A stretch of 64,000 nucleotides of DNA from Piscirickettsiaceae bacterium (GTDB taxonomy: Bacteria; Pseudomonadota; Gammaproteobacteria; Nitrosococcales; Methylophagaceae): assembly GCA_013215825.1 (NCBI GenBank), contig JABSQN010000002.1, positions 165,350 to 229,349 of the forward strand. The letters are read 5' to 3'. Under the pieces are notes generated by a model. That model made no database searches and was not told where the DNA came from. It saw only the letters and a program-made list of their open reading frames with translations. A program made the translations under genes and the position numbers. How positions within the stretch are numbered: the stretch's first letter is position 1; each line of letters opens with the position of its first letter. This document shows, in pieces, positions 1-8,638 of this stretch.

Positions 1-550
1 GGCTAGATACGCGGTATTTCAAATGGTCATGATAGTCACTATTATCAAGCATTTCCATATCATGGTTTGCTTCTAATAATAAGGCATCACAGGCAGATAG
101 TGCTTGTTCAATGATGGGCGTACTAATGCCAACATCAGTTAACAAGCCCACTTTATGTTTGCCATCATGAAAGACAAACTGGCTGGGTTCTCGCGCATCA
201 TGCGGCACAGGAAATGGATGCACTTCAATATCGTTAATCGTAAATACATCGTGACTACTAATTTCGGTGACTAAACTAGCGACATCTGCCGCTAAATAAG
301 AGGCCGTCCCTGCTGTTGCATATACCGGGATTTGATATTTGCGTGCCAGAACACGTACGCCATTAATATGATCGCCATGTTCATGTGTAACAAGGATAGC
401 AGTTAACTTACTGGCATCAAATTCAATACGTTGTAAGCGTTTTTCAGTTTCACGAGCAGAAAAACCACAATCGATTAATAATGTGGTTTCTCCCTGTGAA
501 ATCAGTGTTGCATTACCTTTACTACCACTCCCAAGTGAAGCAAATCGCAT
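1..550 (-). CDS. MBL-fold metallohydrolase (YycJ/WalJ-like), partial
   Basis: About 183 N-terminal residues are visible; the rest lies beyond the left edge. The start ATG (548-550) shares its A with the bamC stop codon, so the two genes are translationally coupled. The protein opens with a GSGSKGN stretch and carries the metallo-beta-lactamase metal motif HEHGDH at residues 56-61, followed by an LLLEANHD segment typical of YycJ-type hydrolases. Members of this fold are usually two-metal hydrolases or nucleases; some YycJ proteins act in DNA repair. The order dapA-bamC-MBL protein is common in gammaproteobacteria. The exact substrate cannot be read from sequence. Confidence 0.88.
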   Translation of the reverse strand, partial: MRFASLGSGSKGNATLISQGETTLLIDCGFSARETEKRLQRIEFDASKLTAILVTHEHGDHINGVRVLARKYQIPVYATAGTASYLAADVASLVTEISSHDVFTINDIEVHPFPVPHDAREPSQFVFHDGKHKVGLLTDVGISTPIIEQALSACDALLLEANHDMEMLDNSDYHDHLKYRVSS

Positions 551-1578
551 TATTGTGCTAACTGTTCCTGCATCAAGCTTAATAAACGCTTAGCAGTATC
601 TGTCGATATTCTTACTTCTTCAGTATCTAAGATAATGATCTTCGTTTCTTCTGCATCAGAAATCAGCTTAATATAATAAAACTCTTCTGGTGATATATCT
701 TCATCATCACGCCAAAATGCGAGCGAGTCCAAAATACCTTTATCATCTTCTTTCGCTTCATTGAAGGGATCAATATAACGAACGAAATAAGAGCCTCGTG
801 AACGATCACGATCTTCAACCGAAAAGCCTTTGCTGTCTAATATGCGTCCAACACGTTTCCATACATCGGTAAAGTCTTGCTCAACTTGCAATGATTGATG
901 TCCACCGGTTTCGTCAATCAGTGTTGCATTGATAACGGCAATATGAGGTTGGCTTTGCTGTTCTATTTTCGCTTGTTTCTGTACTTCTTGATGTAAACCA
1001 CCTAAAAAATCAGCTAGTTGACGTAACATAGCCTCATCTTTTTGTGAAACAACCTCAAAACTAGCACCGCTAACAAATACTTTTGAACGTTTTAATGTGT
1101 CACCTCGTTCAATACGAACACGATAAGCATAATCATCACTACCGACTTCTGTATCCATCATACCGATACGGATGTCTTGGCGTTTAAGCGCAACGCCTTT
1201 TTGTTGCCAGAAATCTAACACATTCTGCCACGTTACTTCACGCTCACTGGGCACCATTAAATGACGTTTTTTACCTTCGCCTATTAATGCTGGCTTTGTT
1301 TCTGGCGTGATATTGTATTTGCTGGCTAATGGATTAGTCGCTGCTTCTTCAAATTCAGAATACGTTGCTGAACTCCTTTGCGTATTCGCAATATCATCAT
1401 TAATACGTGATGTACTCAAATCCGGCGGCACATCAAGCGGTGGCATTGTTTCAGCCCGACGGTATTCTTTTGTATTATCGGGCACAACGTCATCAATGGC
1501 GGGTAACGCTCCACAACCAGCGATTGCAGTAGCCAATAATACGGCCAAGGAAGTAACTTTAAAATGTTTCAAGTTCAT
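550..1578 (-). CDS. bamC: Outer membrane assembly lipoprotein BamC
   Basis: BamC (NlpB) is a lipoprotein of the BAM complex, which inserts beta-barrel proteins into the outer membrane. The N-terminus is a lipoprotein signal ending in a lipobox with Cys22, followed by the extended proline-rich stretch (PPLDVPPDL) that in E. coli BamC lies along BamD. Two helix-grip domains follow. I chose ATG 1578 because it starts directly at the signal peptide; a GTG six codons upstream (1596) is also open. The gene lies 20 bp downstream of dapA and overlaps the MBL gene by one base, so the three genes form an operon. Confidence 0.9.
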   Translation of the reverse strand: MNLKHFKVTSLAVLLATAIAGCGALPAIDDVVPDNTKEYRRAETMPPLDVPPDLSTSRINDDIANTQRSSATYSEFEEAATNPLASKYNITPETKPALIGEGKKRHLMVPSEREVTWQNVLDFWQQKGVALKRQDIRIGMMDTEVGSDDYAYRVRIERGDTLKRSKVFVSGASFEVVSQKDEAMLRQLADFLGGLHQEVQKQAKIEQQSQPHIAVINATLIDETGGHQSLQVEQDFTDVWKRVGRILDSKGFSVEDRDRSRGSYFVRYIDPFNEAKEDDKGILDSLAFWRDDEDISPEEFYYIKLISDAEETKIIILDTEEVRISTDTAKRLLSLMQEQLAQ

Positions 1579-1598
1579 GTAGTTAAGTTCACTCACAA

Positions 1599-2477
1599 TT
1601 AATTTAATACACCAGCAGACTGTAAAGCCTCACGCACTGGTTGATGATAGTTTTTTGATAACACGGTCATTGGTAATCGAATACCAGTAGGAATCAAATC
1701 CATTTCTGTTAATGCCCATTTGACTGGAATTGGATTGGCTTCAACAAATAAACGTTCATGCAATAACGCTAAATCATTATTGATCTGACGCGCTTTATCC
1801 GCATCACCGGCTAAAGCTGCCGCACACATTTCATGCATTTTAGCAGGTGCAACGTTGGCTGTAACCGAAATCACACCCTGCCCGCCTGATAAAATAAACT
1901 CTACTGTATTGGCATCTTCCCCGGTATAAAGTTCAATATTATCACCACACAATGATTTAATCTGCTCAACCCGTGCTAATTCACCGGTTGCTTCTTTAAT
2001 ACCGATAATATTCGAGATTGGAGCAAGACGAGCCACTGTTTCTGGCAACAAATCACAGGCTGTACGACTGGGCACATTATAGAGGATCTGCGGAATATCA
2101 ACGGCTTCAGCAATCGCTTTATAATGCAAATATAAGCCTTCTTGCGTGGGCTTATTGTAATAAGGCGTTACTAATAACACCGCATCGACACCTAAATCTT
2201 TGGCGTATTGCGTAAGCTCGATTGCCTCACTGGTCGAATTGGCACCCGTACCAGCAATCACCGGAACACGTCCATTGACGCACGTAATAACCTGCTCAAT
2301 AACCGCACAATGCTCTTTCACAGTCAGTGTTGCCGACTCGCCTGTTGTGCCAACAGCGACAATAGCATCGGTACCATTACTGATATGAAATTCAATTAAA
2401 GTCTTTAGGCAATCACTATCCAACGAGCCATCGGCTCTCATTGGTGTGACTAGTGCTACCATACTGCCACTAAACAT
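1599..2477 (-). CDS. dapA: 4-hydroxy-tetrahydrodipicolinate synthase
   Basis: DapA condenses pyruvate with aspartate semialdehyde, the first committed step of lysine and diaminopimelate synthesis in the cytoplasm. All key residues are visible: GTTGES at 43-48, catalytic Tyr133 in YNVPSRT, and the Schiff-base Lys161 in GIKEATG. The length (292 aa) is normal for the family. It leads the dapA-bamC-MBL operon and is divergent from bcp, with about 110 bp between their starts. No anomaly was seen. Confidence 0.96.
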   Translation of the reverse strand: MFSGSMVALVTPMRADGSLDSDCLKTLIEFHISNGTDAIVAVGTTGESATLTVKEHCAVIEQVITCVNGRVPVIAGTGANSTSEAIELTQYAKDLGVDAVLLVTPYYNKPTQEGLYLHYKAIAEAVDIPQILYNVPSRTACDLLPETVARLAPISNIIGIKEATGELARVEQIKSLCGDNIELYTGEDANTVEFILSGGQGVISVTANVAPAKMHEMCAAALAGDADKARQINNDLALLHERLFVEANPIPVKWALTEMDLIPTGIRLPMTVLSKNYHQPVREALQSAGVLN

Positions 2478-2588
2478 GTTGACGAGACTCCAAAAAATAA
2501 AGGGGGAATGGTACTTTGCCAGCTACAAGATGACAAGTTTAGCATCACTTGTGTAGAGTATCTTCATCTATCAATTCAGGAGCAATCA

Positions 2589-3056
2589 ATGAGCAACCTT
2601 CAACTTAATAAAGCCGTACCCGATTTTGAACTACCTAGTACTGGTGATACTGTTTTCCGCTTGTCCGAGCATAAAGGTAAAAATATTGTTATTTACTTCT
2701 ATCCCAAAGACAACACGCCCGGCTGTACACTTGAGGGGCAAAACTTTAGAGACAATATAGAAGAATTTAATGCCCACAATACGATCATTATAGGCGTGTC
2801 ACGCGATAGCGTGCGGGTACATGAAAACTTCAAAGCTAAACAAGCGTTCCCTTTTGAACTTCTTTCTGATGCAGATGAACTGGCTTGTGGACTTTTCGAT
2901 GTACTTCATCTAAAAAAGAATTATGGCCGTGAATATATGGGAATTGTGCGCAGTACCTTTTTAATTGATAGTGACGGTGTTTTGCGACAAGAATGGCGTA
3001 AGGTCAAAGTAAAAGAACACCTTAGCGAAGTTTTAGATGCCGTAAAGGCACTTTAA
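2589..3056 (+). CDS. bcp: Thioredoxin-dependent peroxiredoxin, BCP family
   Basis: BCP/PrxQ enzymes reduce hydrogen peroxide and organic hydroperoxides using thioredoxin. The start at 2589 is set by AGGAG six bases upstream; the frame is open further upstream but lacks such a signal. The protein is 155 aa. The peroxidatic Cys46 lies in the TPGCT motif. The resolving Cys that E. coli BCP has five residues later is Gln here, so this is a one-Cys or atypical two-Cys form; another Cys sits near residue 100 (ELACGLF). It is followed by a strong terminator. Confidence 0.93.
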   Translation: MSNLQLNKAVPDFELPSTGDTVFRLSEHKGKNIVIYFYPKDNTPGCTLEGQNFRDNIEEFNAHNTIIIGVSRDSVRVHENFKAKQAFPFELLSDADELACGLFDVLHLKKNYGREYMGIVRSTFLIDSDGVLRQEWRKVKVKEHLSEVLDAVKAL

Positions 3057-3062
3057 GCACGT

Positions 3063-3102
3063 ACTGCCCTTTTGAAAAACTTTTTAAAAGGGCAGTTTTT
3101 TT
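3063..3102 (+). terminator. Rho-independent terminator of bcp
   Basis: A ten-base stem, CTGCCCTTTT with AAAAGGGCAG, is followed by seven T residues just after the bcp stop codon. The A-rich loop side may allow weak activity on the other strand. Confidence 0.9.
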
Positions 3103-3154
3103 CAAATTCCATCAAGCCCCGCCACCCCTAAGATTGCACAATATTCACCAAAAG

Positions 3155-3163
3155 TTATCCACA
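3155..3163 (+). promoter_or_regulatory. Consensus DnaA box upstream of nrdA
   Basis: TTATCCACA matches the strong DnaA-binding consensus exactly and lies 140 bp upstream of the nrdA start. In E. coli DnaA binds upstream of nrdAB and links nucleotide reduction to replication initiation. A single nonamer can arise by chance, but this location is functionally sensible. Confidence 0.6.
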
Positions 3164-3200
3164 GATAGTCCCCAGCTTATTCACCGCAAGGTATTCCAAA

Positions 3201-3248
3201 CCACTAGATGATGTGGTTCAATATACCAAAAACCACAACAGCTTGTGG
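3201..3248 (+). promoter_or_regulatory. Tandem NrdR boxes
   Basis: Two 16-bp imperfect palindromes, CCACTAGATGATGTGG (3201-3216) and CCACAACAGCTTGTGG (3233-3248), resemble the NrdR box consensus acaCwAtATaTwGtgt. Their centres are 32 bp apart, three helical turns, which is the known geometry of NrdR box pairs. NrdR represses ribonucleotide reductase genes when dATP is high. The boxes lie inside an upstream extension of the nrdA frame, which supports the later nrdA start. No nrdR gene is in the window. Confidence 0.75.
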
Positions 3249-3294
3249 TTTGGTGTTTTTTACTATTTTTCTAGATAACGCAGGATTTATCACT

Positions 3295-6162
3295 ATGACA
3301 GGCGACGCAACGGCTCAAACAGCCACACATTCTCAATATCAAGTTATTCGCCGTAATGGGCAAGTTACTGGCTTTGACAGCTCTAAAATTGCCGTTGCAA
3401 TCACCAAGGCCTTTCTTGCCGTAGAAGGTGAATCTGCTCAAGATAGCCAACGTATTCATGAAACAGTTGCCAATATTACCCAACAAGTTTCTGACAGCTT
3501 AACCCGTCGTTTGGATGATGGTGGTACGGTACATATTGAAGATATTCAAGATCAAGTGGAACTTGCCTTGATGCGTACCGGTGAATATAAAACAGCACGT
3601 GCTTATGTTTTATACCGCGAACAACAAAATCAAAAACGTGCCGAAGAAGAGAAAAAACACCCAACAGCGGTCACTGAAACAACGATTAATGTCACTGCTG
3701 CTGATGGCACTAAACATCCCTTAGATATTAACCGCTTGCGTAATCTAATTGATGAAGCTTGTAATGGTCTTGATGAAGTTGATAATGCCGCTATTTTGCG
3801 TGATACCCAACGTAATATCTTTGATGGTGTCGCTGAATCTGATGTTGCAAAAGCATTGGTGATGTCGGCACGTACTTTTATTGAGCAAGATCCTGGCTAC
3901 AGCACTGTTGCTGCACGTTTATTGATGGATACTGTTCGTAGTGATGCATTAACCTTTGTCTACAAAACACAACGTCAAGCCACTCAACATGACATGGCAG
4001 ATATCTATCCTGACTATTTCAAAAACTACATTCATCGTGCCATTGAACTAGAATTACTTGACCCTGATTTAGCTAAATATGATCTTGAGCTATTAGGTAA
4101 AGCATTAAAACCAAATAACGATTTCAACTTCACCTATCTTGGTTTACAAACATTATTTGATCGCTATTTCATCCACCACGACAATACTCGTTTTGAGTTA
4201 CCACAAGCGTTTTATATGCGGGTAGCAATGGGCTTGGCGACCAATGAAGTTAATCGTGAAGAACGTGCGATTGAGTTCTACAATTTACTGTCGTCATTCG
4301 ACTTTATGAGCAGTACCCCTACCCTGTTTAACGCAGGGACATTACGCCCACAACTGTCATCGTGTTACTTAACGACCATACCTGATGATTTGGGCGGCAT
4401 TTACGATGCCATTCGTGACAATGCGTTATTGTCTAAATATGCCGGTGGTTTGGGTAATGACTGGACCCGTGTTCGTGGTCTGGGTGCGCATATCAAAGGC
4501 ACTAATGGCGAATCACAAGGTGTTGTACCCTTCCTTAAAGTCGCCAATGATACTGCCGTAGCAGTAAACCAAGGCGGCAAGCGTAAAGGTGCCGTTTGTG
4601 CGTATTTAGAAACATGGCATATTGATATTGAAGAGTTCCTAGACCTTCGTAAAAATACCGGTGATGATCGCCGCCGTACTCATGATATGAATACCGCGAA
4701 CTGGATCCCTGATTTATTCATGCAACGAGTTGCAGAAGAAGGTAGCTGGACATTATTCTCACCAGAAGAAGCACCAGAGCTACATGATCTTGTCGGTTTA
4801 GAATTCGAAAAAGCCTATACGGAATATGAAGCTAAAGCAGCCCGAGGAGAAATTCGCAACACAAAAACACTCGTTGCCAATGACTTATGGCGCAAAATGT
4901 TAGGCATGTTGTTTGAAACCGGACATCCTTGGATCACCTTTAAAGATCCTTGTAATATCCGTAGCCCACAACAACACATTGGCGTAGTTCATAGCTCAAA
5001 CTTATGTACGGAAATCACGCTTAATACTTCGGATGATGAAATTGCCGTTTGTAATTTAGGCTCGGTCAACTTGCCACAACATATTGGTGAAAATGGCCTT
5101 GATCTAGAAAAACTAAAACGCACCATCACCACAGCAATGCGTATGTTAGATAACGTGATTGAATACAATTACTACAGCGTGCCACAAGCTAAAAAATCCA
5201 ATCTACAACATCGCCCTGTTGGTCTTGGCATTATGGGTTTCCAAGATGCGCTATATAAAATGCGCTTGCCATACAGCTCGGATGATGCCGTTACTTTTGC
5301 CGATACATCAATGGAAGCCGTGAGTTATTACACCATTGAAGCTTCTTCAGATTTAGCCGCAGAACGTGGCAGCTACAAATCATATGAAGGTAGCTTATGG
5401 AGCCAAGGCATAATGCCAATTGACTCGATTAAATTACTAAAAGAAGCGCGTGGTAAATACTTGCAACAAGATGACAGCCAAACCTTAGATTGGCCGCTAT
5501 TGCGTGACAAAATTAAACGTCAAGGTATGCGTAACTCAAACACCATGGCGATTGCACCAACCGCGACTATTTCTAATATTTGTGGTGTCAGTCAATCTGT
5601 TGAGCCGACTTATCAAAACCTATTCGTTAAATCGAATTTATCCGGTGAATTTACCGTGATTAATCCGTATATGGTTGATGACTTGAAAGAGCGAGGTTTG
5701 TGGGATGAAGTAATGGTCAATGATCTAAAATACTTCGATGGTAGCCTGCAATCTATTGACCGTGTGCCTCAAGAGCTAAAAGACCTGTATGTCACCGCTT
5801 TTGAAATGGATGCACGTTGGTTAATTGAAGCGGCTTCTCGTCGTCAAAAATGGTTAGATCAAGCTCAAAGCTTGAACTTATACATGGCTGAACCATCGGG
5901 TAAGAAGATGGATAACCTATACAAACTAGCATGGGTTCGTGGGCTTAAAACCACTTATTACCTTCGCTCTATGGGCGCAACTGCCGCTGAGAAAACCTCA
6001 TCAGCCATTCCTGCTCCAGCCGCTGTTGCTGCACCCGTTGCGCCAATAGAACCTGTTGCACCAGTAGCAAGCTCTTCACTCGATGACATTACAGCAAGCG
6101 GTGGCGTTGAAGCGCCCCAAGCCTGCTCGATTCTCGAACCCGATTGCGAGGCATGTCAATAA
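3295..6162 (+). CDS. nrdA: Class Ia ribonucleoside-diphosphate reductase, alpha subunit
   Basis: NrdA holds the active site that reduces ribonucleoside diphosphates to deoxy forms. The start at 3295 (955 aa) has AGGA upstream and follows the NrdR boxes; an earlier in-frame ATG at 3208 would place coding sequence over them. Two ATP-cone domains are visible (about residues 15-105 and 125-215), as in Pseudomonas aeruginosa NrdA, suggesting allosteric overall-activity control. Active-site residues are Cys357, the N569-x-C571-x-E573 radical motif and Cys586. The C-terminus ends in a flexible tail with the redox pair CEAC. It overlaps nrdB by one base. Confidence 0.95.
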   Translation: MTGDATAQTATHSQYQVIRRNGQVTGFDSSKIAVAITKAFLAVEGESAQDSQRIHETVANITQQVSDSLTRRLDDGGTVHIEDIQDQVELALMRTGEYKTARAYVLYREQQNQKRAEEEKKHPTAVTETTINVTAADGTKHPLDINRLRNLIDEACNGLDEVDNAAILRDTQRNIFDGVAESDVAKALVMSARTFIEQDPGYSTVAARLLMDTVRSDALTFVYKTQRQATQHDMADIYPDYFKNYIHRAIELELLDPDLAKYDLELLGKALKPNNDFNFTYLGLQTLFDRYFIHHDNTRFELPQAFYMRVAMGLATNEVNREERAIEFYNLLSSFDFMSSTPTLFNAGTLRPQLSSCYLTTIPDDLGGIYDAIRDNALLSKYAGGLGNDWTRVRGLGAHIKGTNGESQGVVPFLKVANDTAVAVNQGGKRKGAVCAYLETWHIDIEEFLDLRKNTGDDRRRTHDMNTANWIPDLFMQRVAEEGSWTLFSPEEAPELHDLVGLEFEKAYTEYEAKAARGEIRNTKTLVANDLWRKMLGMLFETGHPWITFKDPCNIRSPQQHIGVVHSSNLCTEITLNTSDDEIAVCNLGSVNLPQHIGENGLDLEKLKRTITTAMRMLDNVIEYNYYSVPQAKKSNLQHRPVGLGIMGFQDALYKMRLPYSSDDAVTFADTSMEAVSYYTIEASSDLAAERGSYKSYEGSLWSQGIMPIDSIKLLKEARGKYLQQDDSQTLDWPLLRDKIKRQGMRNSNTMAIAPTATISNICGVSQSVEPTYQNLFVKSNLSGEFTVINPYMVDDLKERGLWDEVMVNDLKYFDGSLQSIDRVPQELKDLYVTAFEMDARWLIEAASRRQKWLDQAQSLNLYMAEPSGKKMDNLYKLAWVRGLKTTYYLRSMGATAAEKTSSAIPAPAAVAAPVAPIEPVAPVASSSLDDITASGGVEAPQACSILEPDCEACQ

Positions 6163-7313
6163 TGTTAGATTGGGATGATCCCTTTGCAGCGCCAGCTCCC
6201 AAGCTAGACGTTGTCGAAGAAAATGATGCAGTCACAAAACCTGCTGCCAATGAAGTGACAATACAGCCGAACAAAAAGGCTGACGTTACTCCGATGCCGC
6301 TCAACAACATTGCGCCGGTCAATGCTGATGATAAGCGCGTGGTCAATGGGCTAACCGATGTAAATCAGCTTGCACCGTTCAAATACCCTTGGGCATGGGA
6401 ATATTTCCTTAATGCCAACAAGAACCATTGGACACCGCTAGATATCAATATGACACAAGATATCAGTGACTATAATCACAAGCTCACACTAGAAGAAAAG
6501 CATGTGTATACCAATGTGATGTCCTATCTAACGACATCCGATATTCTCGCCATGCGTAATATCGGACTGGCGGTGATGGAAAAAATGACAGCGCCTGAAC
6601 TGCAAATCTATCAAGCGCGCCAAGTGTATGAAGAAGCCCTACACACTTGGACATACCAACATTGCATCGAAACCATCGGACTAGATCAAAGCGAAATCTA
6701 CAATCGCTACCGCGTTGTGCCAGAGATTAATCAAAAGATTCAACTCGCCAACCGTCGCCTAGAATCAATCTTACGCAGTGATATGGATCTAACCGATCGT
6801 GATCAATTAGAAGATTTCGTCATGGCGTATGCCTTCTTTGGTGGCATATTTGAAGGTTGCTGGTTCTACAATGGTTTCAGCCCTATCTTTGCCTTACAAC
6901 GTCGTGGCTTAATGAAAGGCACTGCCGAACAACTGCAATACATTATGCGTGATGAAGTGTTACATGCCTCATTCGGTATTCGCGTTGTTAAACAAATCAT
7001 CAAAGAAGAAAACTTAGTCTTAGATCCAGTCAAGATCCAAGACATGTTTGAAGAAGCCTATGAAGCTGAAAAAATCTATGCCGGTTATATCCTGCGTGAT
7101 CCAATCTTAGGTTATTCGAAAGAAGATCATATTGCTCAATTCCGCTTTATTGCCAATCGTCGTGCTAAACAACTCGGCTTTGCAGAACCCTTCCCAGGTG
7201 CAGAAAACACCCTGACTTGGTTAGATGAACAAGCGAATATGAAGAAAGAGAAAAACTTCTTTGAAACTAAGGTGACTGAGTATCAGACTGGTGGCGCGCT
7301 TAAGTGGGATTGA
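6162..7313 (+). CDS. nrdB: Class Ia ribonucleoside-diphosphate reductase, beta subunit
   Basis: NrdB carries the di-iron tyrosyl radical used by NrdA. I chose the ATG at 6162, which overlaps the nrdA stop (TAATG) and has GAGG ten bases upstream; this gives 383 aa beginning MLDWDDPF, the usual family start. The first 60 residues are a low-complexity extension. Metal ligands are recognisable: Asp in TSDIL, Glu158 and His161 (EALH), radical Tyr165, Glu in FEGCW, and Glu/His in DEVLH. It is the last core gene before the cassette array. Confidence 0.95.
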   Translation: MLDWDDPFAAPAPKLDVVEENDAVTKPAANEVTIQPNKKADVTPMPLNNIAPVNADDKRVVNGLTDVNQLAPFKYPWAWEYFLNANKNHWTPLDINMTQDISDYNHKLTLEEKHVYTNVMSYLTTSDILAMRNIGLAVMEKMTAPELQIYQARQVYEEALHTWTYQHCIETIGLDQSEIYNRYRVVPEINQKIQLANRRLESILRSDMDLTDRDQLEDFVMAYAFFGGIFEGCWFYNGFSPIFALQRRGLMKGTAEQLQYIMRDEVLHASFGIRVVKQIIKEENLVLDPVKIQDMFEEAYEAEKIYAGYILRDPILGYSKEDHIAQFRFIANRRAKQLGFAEPFPGAENTLTWLDEQANMKKEKNFFETKVTEYQTGGALKWD

Positions 7314-7441
7314 AGGTGAATGACCCTTCCTTGTTTGAGCTTTGTTATCGAATTACTAGGCATTGGATGAATCTGCTCAAAATTGCTACTAAAAAGACCG
7401 CCAGTACCGCCCTGTTTTATCTTGATTATGAACTTACTAGG

Positions 7442-7506
7442 CGTTAACGTCCGTATATGTATAGAAATTACAGGGAAAACATTTTCCCGTTAATAACGCG
7501 TTAGGC
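7442..7506 (+). other. Left boundary recombination site (degenerate attC or attI-like)
   Basis: GTTAGGC at 7500-7506 is a perfect R' core and is the exact complement of the R'' half (GCCTAAC) that ends cassette 1, so it marks the left end of the array. Upstream the sequence can fold through GCGTTAACG with CGTTAATAACGC and an inner GGGAAAA/TTTTCCC hairpin. However, its R'' half (CGTTAAC) fits the consensus poorly. It may be a decayed attC or an attI-like site. Copies of TACTAGG at 7354 and 7435 are further debris. Confidence 0.5.
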
Positions 7507-7528
7507 ATTATCAGTTTCTAGGAGCCGT

Positions 7529-8278
7529 ATGCAAGTATCAAGACGAACAAAATTTTCCTTAGCACAACTTTTAAGTGTTGTAGAGCGCCCGACTGTATAT
7601 GTTGTTTTTGATAAATTCGGTTTTAATCCCCAAGCAGTTTCTTCAGCAGTAGGTATTAGTAATGAAATAACCTCGGCAGACGCTCAAACTCTTTCGGATT
7701 TGATTATTGAAGTAATCCAGACCAATAGAACTCTTAGGAACGACACATCCCCTAAATATAAATTTGATGACCAATTTTCAATATTGGAAAAATCTTTATT
7801 ACTTGATGGATACTTAATTGAAGATAAATCAATCAAAGCATTAGACCCAAATTTTATAGGGGTTGAGCCAGTTGAAGATGCTTTAATAAATGAACTTGAT
7901 AGTTCATTTATACAAAATAAGGCAGGTATAATACGTTCAGTAAAAGCGTCAGCTGATGACTTTGTAAAAGCACAACCAGATTACAATGGTAGTTTAACTA
8001 ATATTCGTATTGCACTTGAAACGCTTGTAAGAGAAATAGCATTAGAAAAAGGCTTTACTACAGCAAGAACAGGTAACACTTGGGGACCATCATTAGGATA
8101 TCTTAAAACTAATGCTTTTATAGATCAAAAAGATGAGAATGCTCTAGCGTCCGTTTTTACATTTATTAGTAATGGCTCTCATATTCCGCTTGGTTTTACT
8201 GAGGCCGAGTTTGTTCGCTTAGGTCGGAATATGTGCACTTCAATGTGTTATTTTGTTATCAAGAAGTACAATGCCTAA
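7529..8278 (+). CDS. Cassette 1 protein, possible HEPN/Abi-like C-terminus
   Basis: This 249-aa soluble protein fills cassette 1. The ATG at 7529 follows an AGGAG signal, and the stop codon lies inside the attC R'' site, as is usual for cassette genes. I do not recognise the N-terminal half. The C-terminal half (about residues 130-249), with a NGSLTNIRIALETL helix and a closing segment around SHIPLG...VRLGRNM...YFVIKKYN, resembles the C-terminal region of uncharacterised abortive-infection or HEPN-type proteins. This rests on memory of the family pattern. No signal peptide or membrane segment is seen. A defence role is only a guess. Confidence 0.8.
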   Translation: MQVSRRTKFSLAQLLSVVERPTVYVVFDKFGFNPQAVSSAVGISNEITSADAQTLSDLIIEVIQTNRTLRNDTSPKYKFDDQFSILEKSLLLDGYLIEDKSIKALDPNFIGVEPVEDALINELDSSFIQNKAGIIRSVKASADDFVKAQPDYNGSLTNIRIALETLVREIALEKGFTTARTGNTWGPSLGYLKTNAFIDQKDENALASVFTFISNGSHIPLGFTEAEFVRLGRNMCTSMCYFVIKKYNA

Positions 8279-8364
8279 CAAGTTGCTCAAACGGAAAAAT
8301 AACAGTTGGCCATCGCTTCGCGATTATAGCCAACCATTATTTTCCGCTTAGCAAGGCGTTAAGT
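8273..8364 (+). other. attC site of cassette 1
   Basis: R'' GCCTAAC (8273-8279) and R' GTTAAGT (8358-8364) flank a near-perfect hairpin: CGGAAAAATAA pairs with TTATTTTCCG, GTTGGC with GCCAAC, and ATCGC with GCGAT around a TTC tip. The site is 92 bp and contains the stop codon of cassette 1. Confidence 0.93.
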
Positions 8365-8389
8365 GTATAAACTCCACAAGGAAGAAATT

Positions 8390-8638
8390 ATGGCCAATAA
8401 AAAAGTTACTGGGAAAAAAGCCGCAAGCAGTGCATCAAAAACACTGAAAAGTGGTTCAACTGGGAAATCTTCAAAATCTGCTGCTGGCAGCGCTTTATCG
8501 CAAAGGAAAGCACCCAAAAGGCAAACCTCATCAAAAGCAGCAAGTGCCGCATCAAAAACATTACGAGATGGGCGCACTAGTAAGGTATCAAAATCTGCCG
8601 CAGGAAGTGCCCTTGCTCAAAAAGGGAAAAAGAAATGA
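8390..8638 (+). CDS. Small basic two-repeat protein (cassette 2, first gene)
   Basis: An 82-aa, very basic, Lys/Ser/Ala-rich protein. The start at 8390 is set by AAGGAAG upstream. It is built of two repeats of about 30 residues, each following the pattern AASxASKTLxxGxTxKxSKSAAGSALxQ. Similar short Ser/Ala/Lys repeat proteins occur in other bacteria and on mobile elements, without an assigned function that I know. The composition suggests nucleic-acid or acidic-partner binding, but this is inference. Its last codons overlap the start of the next gene (ATGA), so the pair is translationally coupled. Confidence 0.82.
   Translation: MANKKVTGKKAASSASKTLKSGSTGKSSKSAAGSALSQRKAPKRQTSSKAASAASKTLRDGRTSKVSKSAAGSALAQKGKKK

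Noticed and set aside
3208..3294. Upstream in-frame ATG for nrdA
   Set aside because: It would put coding sequence through both NrdR boxes, and the added residues are not conserved in the family; ATG 3295 has a good AGGA site.
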